From: Gammaproteobacteria bacterium
GTDB lineage: Bacteria; Pseudomonadota; Gammaproteobacteria; Arenicellales; DRJH01
Direction of reading: 5' to 3'
Length of the DNA: 11,199 bases
NCBI GenBank assembly: GCA_011052285.1
Contig: DRJH01000492.1
Span: forward strand, 1 to 11,199
Every line of letters begins with the position of its first letter. The stretch's first letter is position 1. The notes beneath the pieces were generated by a model. That model was not told the origin of the DNA and made no database searches. It saw only the letters and a list, made by a program, of their open reading frames with translations. The position numbers were made by a program, and so were the translations under genes. Shown piece after piece: positions 5,844 through 11,199 of the stretch.

Positions 5844-7006
5844 TGACTACTCATTTAAAAACCTATTTAATCCACGCCCGTATCGTACTCACTGATGAGA
5901 TTATCGAAGACGGGTCACTGCTGATCGAAGATGGCAAGATCAGTGCCATCAATCCTGAAACAGTCAACGATGCTGACACGATCGATCTTGAAGGTAAGAT
6001 ACTGATGCCCGGGATGATAGATCTGCACTGCGATGCTCTGGAAAAAGAAGTAGAACCTCGCCCGAATGTGCTTTTTCCATTGGATTTTGCCTGTGCGCAG
6101 GCAGATAAACGTAACGCCACTGCAGGCATCACCACTGTATACCACGCACTCTCTTTCGCTCACGAAGAACTAGGGGTTCGCAATAATGAGTTTGCTGCCG
6201 ATGTTGCGCGTGCGGTGCATGATTGGAACCCTCATGCGCTGATCGATAACCGTGTGCACTGCCGATATGAGGTCACCGATGAGACCGGGTTGCCGATCCT
6301 AAAACAGCTGCTGAATGAAAACTCGATGCACATGATCTCAATGATGGATCACACCCCTGGTCAGGGGCAGTTCAAAGACATGGCCGCGTATCGTGATTAT
6401 CTAATCCTAAACTATAAAAAGACAGCCGATGAAGTCACCGTTATCCTTTCACGTAAATTGCAAGCGGCCTCGGGTACCTTCGCCCGCATGGAGGAGCTTG
6501 CACAGGCTGCTCATGCTGCCGGGATTTCTGTGGCAAGTCATGATGATGATTCTGTGGAGCGTGTCGAAACCATGAGCGGCATCGGTGCTGATATCTCTGA
6601 ATTTCCCATTACACTTGAAGCAGCTCAGGCTGCAAAGGCAGCAGGCATGTCCACCATTTTTGGCGCACCAAATATCCTGCGTGGTAAAAGCCAGTCCGGA
6701 TCAATGAAGGCCATTGAAGCTATCCATGAAGGTGTCGCGGATTGTTTATGTGCGGATTATGCACCTGCATCACTCATCGTTTCAGTTTTCCGCATACCAG
6801 AACTGTCAGAGTTGGACCTGTCAGCCGCGATTCGTTTGGTCACTAGCAATCCTGCCAAGGCGGCTCGTCTTACTGATCGTGGTGAAATAGCCATAGACAA
6901 GCGCGCGGATCTGATTGCTGTGAGCATGCCAAGTGGTTTACCTCAAGTGAGCGACGCCTGGAGCGATGGAATACAAGTCTATCGAGCAAGCTACGATCAT
7001 GGCTAA
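5843..7006 (+). CDS. phnM: Alpha-D-ribose 1-methylphosphonate 5-triphosphate diphosphatase PhnM
   Basis: Amidohydrolase-superfamily enzyme that removes pyrophosphate from the 5-triphosphate made by PhnGHIL, giving ribose 1-phosphonate 5-phosphate for PhnJ. It opens with a beta-strand domain (ARIVLTDEIIEDGSLLIEDGKI) and the superfamily metal motif MPGMIDLHCD (His62, Asp64). It continues with DHTPGQGQF in the middle, ASHDDDSVE (His233) and LCADYAPAS late in the barrel, then NPAKAARLTDRGEIAIDKRADLI, the usual amidohydrolase C-terminus. The length of 387 residues is close to E. coli PhnM (378). AAGGA at 5829-5833 is the likely ribosome site. It overlaps phnL by one base and phnN by eight. Confidence 0.95.
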   Translation: MTTHLKTYLIHARIVLTDEIIEDGSLLIEDGKISAINPETVNDADTIDLEGKILMPGMIDLHCDALEKEVEPRPNVLFPLDFACAQADKRNATAGITTVYHALSFAHEELGVRNNEFAADVARAVHDWNPHALIDNRVHCRYEVTDETGLPILKQLLNENSMHMISMMDHTPGQGQFKDMAAYRDYLILNYKKTADEVTVILSRKLQAASGTFARMEELAQAAHAAGISVASHDDDSVERVETMSGIGADISEFPITLEAAQAAKAAGMSTIFGAPNILRGKSQSGSMKAIEAIHEGVADCLCADYAPASLIVSVFRIPELSELDLSAAIRLVTSNPAKAARLTDRGEIAIDKRADLIAVSMPSGLPQVSDAWSDGIQVYRASYDHG

Positions 7007-7565
7007 GCTCTTTTATGTAATCGGTGCCTCTGGCGCGGGGAAGGATAGTCTGATTCACTATATCAGGGGAAGTTTACCTGAGGATGCGCCTGTGATGTTC
7101 GCTCACCGCTATATCACTCGCCCTGCGGATGCTGGCGGTGAAAACCATGTGGCATTAAGTGCGCAGGAATTCGCACAGCGGCAGCAGCAAGGCTGCTTTT
7201 CAATGGACTGGCATAGCCATGAAACTCATTATGGTATTGGATCAGAGATTGATGAATGGCTCAGCAAAGGTCTTGATGTTGTCGTAAACGGTTCACGCGA
7301 ATATCTCCAAGAAGCGACCAAAAAATATAAAAATATCGTGCCAATTCTTATCTGTGTGGATCCAGATTTACTTGCTGACCGGCTTTTCGCTCGTGGCCGT
7401 GAAACATTCTCCCAGGTGTCACAGCGTGTAGCACATGCAATAAAATTGGAAGATACAGTTTATCATCCCTGCTTGCAAAAGATAGAAAATAATGGAGTGC
7501 TTGAGGAAGCTGGAGATCAATTACTGCAAATTATTCTAGATACGGAACAGGAACAATGCGCTTGA
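6999..7565 (+). CDS. phnN: Ribose 1,5-bisphosphate phosphokinase PhnN
   Basis: Guanylate-kinase-like P-loop enzyme that phosphorylates ribose 1,5-bisphosphate to PRPP, returning the ribose carried through the C-P lyase pathway to nucleotide metabolism. Starting at 6999 it has 188 residues (E. coli about 185) with MAKLFYVIGASGAGKDSL at the N-terminus (P-loop at 9-17), RYITRPADAGGENH, a WHSHETHYGIG segment and VVVNGSREYL, all typical of PhnN. An in-frame ATG at 6966 would add 11 residues before the first strand and has no family support, so 6999 is preferred. It overlaps the end of phnM by eight bases and its own end overlaps phnP by ten. The ribosome site is weak, which fits coupled translation. 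Confidence 0.92.
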   Translation: MAKLFYVIGASGAGKDSLIHYIRGSLPEDAPVMFAHRYITRPADAGGENHVALSAQEFAQRQQQGCFSMDWHSHETHYGIGSEIDEWLSKGLDVVVNGSREYLQEATKKYKNIVPILICVDPDLLADRLFARGRETFSQVSQRVAHAIKLEDTVYHPCLQKIENNGVLEEAGDQLLQIILDTEQEQCA

Positions 7566-8308
7566 CCCTATTGGGTACCGGTGATGCTGCTGGCATGCCT
7601 GTGTATGGCTGTCACTGTGAACGTTGCGTCATGGCCAGAGAGAATCCTGATTACCGACGCGGCCCGACAAGTGCTTTGCTTGAAATCGATGATAAGCGTT
7701 ACCTGATTGATGCCGGATTGATGGATATTGCCGATAGATTTCCCGCACCAACCCTGGATGGGATTTTTTTGACTCACTTCCATCCTGACCATGTTCAAGG
7801 GCTGTTTCATTTACGCTGGGGAAGGGGCAACAAGATTCCGGTCTATTGTCCGACCGATAATACAGGCTTTGCTGACCTGCTCAAACACCCCGGCGTCCTC
7901 GATTTTCAAGTACTACGAAAATACGAGCCACTAAACATAGGGGAACTAACGATAACACCAGTGCCATTAATTCATTCTAAGCCAACTTTCGGATATCTTT
8001 TTGAAAAAGAGGGGCATCAAATTGCCTACCTCGTAGACACTAAAGATATACCCCCTCGGGTTGAGGAATTCCTCCGTGAGAAGCAGCTGGAAACAGTGAT
8101 CATCGATACTTGCTCTCCACCAGGTGTGGAGAATCGGAACCACAACAACCTGGATGACACGTTGTCACTGCACCAACGCATTGGTGCAAAAAAAACCATC
8201 ATGACTCATATCCAGCATGACTTTGATCTGTGGTTGACTGATAATTGCGACAGTCTTCCTGAAACCGTTATTCCTGGCTATGACGGTTACATCGCTTATT
8301 ACAGATAA
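7556..8308 (+). CDS. phnP: Phosphoribosyl 1,2-cyclic phosphate phosphodiesterase PhnP
   Basis: Metallo-beta-lactamase-fold enzyme that opens 5-phosphoribosyl 1,2-cyclic phosphate (the PhnJ product) to ribose 1,5-bisphosphate, the PhnN substrate. The 250 residues include Cys19, Cys21 and Cys24 (GCHCERC), matching the C-x-C-x2-C structural zinc site I recall from E. coli PhnP. The catalytic motif THFHPDH is at His74, His76, Asp78 and His79. The later metal ligands are LIHSKPTFGYLF, LVDTKD, and MTHIQHDFD near the C-terminus. The length matches E. coli (252). It is the last gene of the operon; no + strand gene follows in the window. Confidence 0.95.
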   Translation: MRLTLLGTGDAAGMPVYGCHCERCVMARENPDYRRGPTSALLEIDDKRYLIDAGLMDIADRFPAPTLDGIFLTHFHPDHVQGLFHLRWGRGNKIPVYCPTDNTGFADLLKHPGVLDFQVLRKYEPLNIGELTITPVPLIHSKPTFGYLFEKEGHQIAYLVDTKDIPPRVEEFLREKQLETVIIDTCSPPGVENRNHNNLDDTLSLHQRIGAKKTIMTHIQHDFDLWLTDNCDSLPETVIPGYDGYIAYYR

Positions 8309-8341
8309 TTAATAGTGGGGCTTGTTTTCCAATGAATAAAC

Positions 8342-8366
8342 CTCAACGGTTTTCAAAACCGCTGAG
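8342..8366. terminator. Possible bidirectional terminator hairpin between convergent genes
   Basis: Between the phnP stop and the convergent minus-strand gene lies CTCA-A-CGGTTTT, a single C, then AAAACCG-C-TGAG: an inverted repeat with a perfect seven-base core and a four-base outer stem separated by an A/C mismatch. The position is where the operon should end, but neither strand has a clear T run after the stem, so a simple intrinsic terminator is not proven. Confidence 0.35.
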
Positions 8367-8404
8367 CAAGAATGGACTTTCAATGTTTACAACTCAAGAT
8401 AATT

Positions 8405-9214
8405 TCATTTCTTTTTAAACTTAACATAGCGACCGTCCGAGGTGTTTATGGTGTTAATCAGTGCATAGGATCCAGTGGTATCGTAATCGATGACTATCCA
8501 GTTACCATTACGATCCTCAATCATGTTGACCAGTAGCGGTAAATTATTACTTTGATTCCCGATTTCGATACGCCCTCTTGTACCCAGCGTGTATTTCATA
8601 CCATCTGGTGACTGGATCTCCATAGCATTAATAAGAGGATTGAAGGTATTTTTTGATGGCGGAATACAGGTGGCGGTCCAGCGATCCTTGCTGATCATGT
8701 GATAGGGTGTGGTTAAGTCGTACTCGGTTACCATTACCTTTCTGGAACCATCCGATGACTCAAAAACCGGATTTCGGTATGATGATGGATATATAGGTCC
8801 AGTCAAAAAACCACCTTGACCATCTGGATCACACATTACTGCAATAGGGTCTGAAAACCAGACGCGACCAAAATGGATGTCCCAACCGATTCCGGTTACA
8901 CGTCGCTCCTGGCGCTGTAACAAATAGTCCTCTGCACCTTGTAGTGAACGATAAAATCGATTGATAACAATATCCATCCCGCCATCACCGGGTAACACCA
9001 TGTCCTGGTATTGCAGCAACAAGCCCCCTGAAAACGGATCTATCGACTCATTCGCCATGCCGTTTACATAGGCGCGGCCACTGTTCTGGCCTGGCTCACT
9101 GTAAAAATCAGGGATTTTTAAATTGCCGTCACTGGTTGCGAGGGCCGTATTGCCAACAGCCATCATGAGAATTGCGACAATCGCATGAATTTTTTTATTC
9201 TGATTCAACAGCAT
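8405..9214 (-). CDS. Secreted DUF6531/Rhs-type N-terminal fragment, truncated
   Basis: A 269-residue protein with an N-terminal signal peptide: basic start LLNQNKKIH, hydrophobic core, likely cleavage after TALA at residue 26. The mature part has SIDPFSGGLLLQYQDMVLPGDGGMDIVINRFYRSL, the pattern of the domain that starts many Rhs/YD-repeat proteins. A lipid-free beta region follows, with GWDIHFGRVWF, SPDGMKYTLG and MIEDRNGNWIVIDYD, which normally lead into YD repeats. Here it stops right after TSDGRYVKFKKK, so the repeat shell and toxin end are absent. Reading on past the TGA in other frames shows no continuation. The start at 9214 is chosen because AGGGA (9221-9225) lies six bases upstream; an ATG at 9253 is less likely. 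It is either a remnant of a larger gene or a short stand-alone relative. Function unknown. Confidence 0.7.
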   Translation of the reverse strand: MLLNQNKKIHAIVAILMMAVGNTALATSDGNLKIPDFYSEPGQNSGRAYVNGMANESIDPFSGGLLLQYQDMVLPGDGGMDIVINRFYRSLQGAEDYLLQRQERRVTGIGWDIHFGRVWFSDPIAVMCDPDGQGGFLTGPIYPSSYRNPVFESSDGSRKVMVTEYDLTTPYHMISKDRWTATCIPPSKNTFNPLINAMEIQSPDGMKYTLGTRGRIEIGNQSNNLPLLVNMIEDRNGNWIVIDYDTTGSYALINTINTSDGRYVKFKKK

Positions 9215-9220
9215 AACTAT

Positions 9221-9225
9221 TCCCT
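9221..9225 (-). promoter_or_regulatory. Ribosome binding site of the Rhs-type fragment
   Basis: On the minus strand AGGGA lies six bases before the ATG at 9214, which also starts a well-formed signal peptide. The upstream in-frame ATG at 9253 has only a GGTG immediately next to it. Confidence 0.6.
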
Positions 9226-9611
9226 GATTTGATGATTGATTGCATTCGCACATTCACCACTCAGACTGTCTGTGCTTTTCCAGTTATTTCAAGTCTCAGC
9301 CACACATGTACCGACACATCTGTGCCAGTAGCATCTGTTCCTGATGGTTTTATCTAAAGATGATTCTGATTTGCTTTTTTAATTATTGTTCTTAACCATC
9401 CCTGATTAGTCACCCCAACTTCAAAACTATCTAAAAACTTACTTATTGTCTGTTTATTATCATTGAGAAGATAACACACGTATTTACGCCTGTTAATCAG
9501 TGTTATTTTAATGTTGGTCGCACCATGGTCATTTTAAATCAGGTGAAAATAAATGTTTTTTAATGTTTACATACAGCTTAGCTGAGTGTATAAATTTTAA
9601 TTATTGTAATT

Positions 9612-9629
9612 TGTAGGCATTTTCCTACA
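9612..9629. repeat. Short inverted repeat downstream of the cytochrome gene
   Basis: TGTAGG and CCTACA form a perfect six-base stem with a six-base loop (CATTTT). It lies about 65 bases after the cytochrome stop codon on the minus strand. It could help end that transcript, but the minus-strand sequence after it is A/T mixed rather than a T run. Confidence 0.3.
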
Positions 9630-9692
9630 TGAATTTCATATAGAGCCTACAGCGTTATATTCAGGATATTCTCGGATACAGCCCCACTTGGG

Positions 9693-10127
9693 TCATCGTT
9701 TACAGTCCATATGTTTGGGACCCTGACAGGCCAGGACTTCCGGACTCCACAAGCTCTTGATATAAGCAACTATGTTCTTAACCTGTTCTTCAGACAACGT
9801 ATCCTTCCATGCCGGCATGCGCTTTGTTCTGCGTGAACCACTCAGTATGATTTTTACTAATTGTTTGTCTCCATGATGCCAGGCATGTGAGGACTCATTT
9901 AATGGTATCGCGGTGACAAATCCCGGTAGGCGTATATAAACAGAAATGGGTTGTTCGCCGACACCGTCTTTTTGATGGCAAACCTGACAATGCTTGATAT
10001 AAAGTTTTTTGCCTACTGCTACAGCTTTTGCATCCGGCGCCTTGCCGGTCTCGGCATGAGCTAGTCCTGCAAAAGTAATCGTGAGTAGTGAAATTATGAT
10101 GTATAGTAAGGTTTTTTTATTGCTCAT
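9693..10127 (-). CDS. Periplasmic class I cytochrome c
   Basis: A 144-residue c-type cytochrome that carries electrons in the periplasm; partner unknown. A signal peptide covers residues 1-25 (SNKKTLLY basic start, hydrophobic core, cleavage after AHA). The single haem site is CQVCH (Cys47, Cys50, His51), and the probable sixth ligand is Met104 in RMPAWKDTLSEEQVKNIVAYIKSLW, the usual C-terminal helix of the family. After this helix comes a tail with two more cysteines (Cys134 and Cys142, in ACQGPKHMDCKR) that could form a disulfide. I recall this tail from similar small cytochromes of gammaproteobacteria, but could not check. GGAG at 10135-10138 is seven bases before the ATG. It runs in the same direction as ubiC-ubiA, 54 bases after ubiA, and might share their transcript. 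Confidence 0.9.
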   Translation of the reverse strand: MSNKKTLLYIIISLLTITFAGLAHAETGKAPDAKAVAVGKKLYIKHCQVCHQKDGVGEQPISVYIRLPGFVTAIPLNESSHAWHHGDKQLVKIILSGSRRTKRMPAWKDTLSEEQVKNIVAYIKSLWSPEVLACQGPKHMDCKR

Positions 10128-10140
10128 TGCTCAGCTCCGT

Positions 10141-10155
10141 AATACCTCCGGTATT
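10141..10155. repeat. Small inverted repeat in the ubiA-cytochrome gap
   Basis: AATACC-TCC-GGTATT is a perfect six-base stem with a three-base loop in the 54-base gap between ubiA and the cytochrome gene, just upstream of the cytochrome ribosome site. It may be a weak terminator or part of the cytochrome leader. There is no T run on the minus strand, so its role is uncertain. Confidence 0.35.
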
Positions 10156-10181
10156 TTATAGCTCCGCTTCAGCAGAGGCAG

Positions 10182-11084
10182 TTACCTGGCTCCTGTTATA
10201 GCATAGTCCAGCACAAAACCCGCGAACACAACGGCACCAAACCAGCTGTTATTCAAGAAGGCCTTGAAACAGGCCACGGGCTGGCGGTCCCGAATCAGAT
10301 AAAGCTGGTATGTCACAAATCCTGAGGCCAGCCCCAGGCCCATGAAGAACCACACGCCCCGGTCCAGTTGTGAGCCTGCCAGGGCCAGTGCCAGAATAAC
10401 CAACCCCTGCAATATAGCGATGATCAGCCGATCCTGTTCGGCGAACAGGATGGCCGTTGAGCGTACACCTATCTTCAGGTCGTCCTCACGATCTACCATC
10501 GCATACATCGTGTCATAGGCGGTGGACCACAGCACATTGGCCATGAACAGCAGCCAGGCCAGATGCGGTACGCTGCCGGTCTGGGCAGCGAAGGCCATCG
10601 GTATCGCCCAGCCAAACGCCGCCCCGAGCACCACCTGTGGCAGGTGAGTATAGCGTTTCATAAACGGGTAAACCATGGCCAGCGCCAAAGCGCCAAATGA
10701 AAGATAGATGGTCAGATGGTTGAGTGTTAATACCAATGCGAAGGCCATCACGCATAACAGCGCGAACAGGATCAATGCCTCGCGTGAGGAAATGCGACCA
10801 CTGGTCAGCGGGCGGTTACGGGTACGCTGAACATGTTTGTCGATATTTCGATCTGCATAGTCATTGATGATACAACCGGCAGAACGCATCAGTACAACAC
10901 CGGTTATGAATACGGTAAGTACGTGCAAGTCAGGCACGCCTTCTGCCGCCGCCCACAAGGCCCACAGGGTTGGCCATAGCAACAGCAAGATACCGACAGG
11001 TTTGTTCAGACGTGTCAGCTCAACATATAACATCAGGCGCTGGCTGAGAGTAATACTGTCTGGGTGCTGACTGGTGCTGTTCAT
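10182..11084 (-). CDS. ubiA: 4-Hydroxybenzoate polyprenyltransferase UbiA
   Basis: Integral-membrane prenyltransferase that joins the polyprenyl tail to 4-hydroxybenzoate, the first membrane step of ubiquinone synthesis. The 300-residue protein has about eight or nine hydrophobic helices and both aspartate-rich motifs that bind Mg and prenyl diphosphate: NDYADRNID followed by RTRNRPLTSG near residues 73-95, and YAMVDREDDLKIGVRS near 190-205. The early LNKPVGILLLLWPTLWAL is characteristic of the family. It starts six bases after the ubiC stop, as expected for a ubiCA operon; 4-hydroxybenzoate made by UbiC is its substrate. No strong ribosome site is visible, so translation may be coupled to ubiC. 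Confidence 0.97.
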   Translation of the reverse strand: MNSTSQHPDSITLSQRLMLYVELTRLNKPVGILLLLWPTLWALWAAAEGVPDLHVLTVFITGVVLMRSAGCIINDYADRNIDKHVQRTRNRPLTSGRISSREALILFALLCVMAFALVLTLNHLTIYLSFGALALAMVYPFMKRYTHLPQVVLGAAFGWAIPMAFAAQTGSVPHLAWLLFMANVLWSTAYDTMYAMVDREDDLKIGVRSTAILFAEQDRLIIAILQGLVILALALAGSQLDRGVWFFMGLGLASGFVTYQLYLIRDRQPVACFKAFLNNSWFGAVVFAGFVLDYAITGAR

Positions 11085-11090
11085 CAGGAT

Positions 11091-11199
11091 TTAACGACCC
11101 AGATCCGGTAAAAAAATTTCGCTAACCAGTAAAGGCTTGCCGGATAAATAAAAAATCGAACGTCGGCCCCATATCTGCTCCGGTCGTTTATGCCCTGTC
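11091..11199 (-). CDS. ubiC: Chorismate lyase UbiC, C-terminal part (runs off the window)
   Basis: The minus strand is open from the window edge to a TAA at 11091-11093 and encodes 36 residues including IWGRRSIFYL, SGKPLLVSE and IFLPDLGR, the conserved end of chorismate lyase. UbiC converts chorismate to 4-hydroxybenzoate and pyruvate in the cytoplasm, feeding UbiA directly downstream. The 5' end lies outside the window. Confidence 0.9.
   Translation of the reverse strand, partial: TGHKRPEQIWGRRSIFYLSGKPLLVSEIFLPDLGR

Larger units (their letters stand above)
9215..9692. other. A/T-rich intergenic region without a recognised gene
   Basis: This stretch lies downstream of the cytochrome gene and upstream of the Rhs-type fragment, so it should hold the promoter of the latter. 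It is clearly richer in A and T than its neighbours, most of all from about 9360 to 9660. I see no credible open frame, no RNA gene and no sigma-70 pair I would defend. Small inverted repeats are present: ATAACAC 9471-9477 with GTGTTAT 9500-9506, and TGTAGG 9612-9617 with CCTACA 9624-9629. Confidence 0.6.

Noticed and set aside
6730..6750. GGTGTCGCGG in phnM resembles the start of the phnI/phnJ repeat
   Set aside because: Only about ten bases match and neither the rest of the unit nor its hairpin partner arm is present; it lies in a conserved coding region, so it is chance.
6966..7001. ATG at 6966 as the start of phnN
   Set aside because: It adds 11 residues before the first strand of the P-loop fold and has no better ribosome site than the ATG at 6999.
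65..8308. The phn cluster itself as an undescribed system
   Set aside because: Every gene matches the known C-P lyase pathway with catalytic motifs intact; only the inserts and accessory segments are unusual.
9293..9330. ACACAT direct repeats upstream of the Rhs-type fragment as an operator
   Set aside because: Two six-base copies with imperfect symmetry in A/T-rich DNA are too weak to support a binding site.

Overview
The window comes from a proteobacterial chromosome, most likely a gammaproteobacterium. The evidence is a ubiC-ubiA ubiquinone gene pair in the usual order, a c-type cytochrome with a signal peptide, and a complete carbon-phosphorus (C-P) lyase gene set resembling the Escherichia coli phn genes. 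I cannot name the genus from sequence alone.

Positions 1-8308 (+ strand) are one long operon for using phosphonates as a phosphorus source. It opens with the last residues of an unidentified upstream gene and phnE (phosphonate ABC permease). Then come phnG, phnH, phnI and phnJ (the C-P lyase core), phnK and phnL (ABC-type ATPases of the complex), phnM (diphosphatase), phnN (ribose 1,5-bisphosphate kinase) and phnP (cyclic ribose phosphate phosphodiesterase). Most junctions overlap by 1-14 bases; only phnE-phnG and phnK-phnL have real gaps. The proteins cover uptake, attachment of the phosphonate to ribose triphosphate (PhnGHI with L), removal of pyrophosphate (PhnM), radical C-P cleavage (PhnJ), opening of the cyclic phosphate (PhnP) and conversion to PRPP (PhnN). 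No promoter is visible because the operon starts upstream of the window.

The most striking feature is a 48-base near-palindromic repeat present twice in the same orientation and reading frame, once inside phnI (2998-3045) and once near the 3' end of phnJ (4176-4223). It adds the peptide QG-S/A-(SVA)-GR-PGAT to two partner subunits of the same enzyme complex. It looks like a small mobile palindromic element that tolerates insertion into coding DNA.

Positions 8309-11199 run on the opposite strand. A secreted DUF6531/Rhs-type N-terminal fragment (8405-9214) ends abruptly without YD repeats. It is followed by an A/T-rich gene-free stretch (9215-9692), a periplasmic cytochrome c (9693-10127), ubiA (10182-11084) and the 3' end of ubiC (11091-11199, running off the window).
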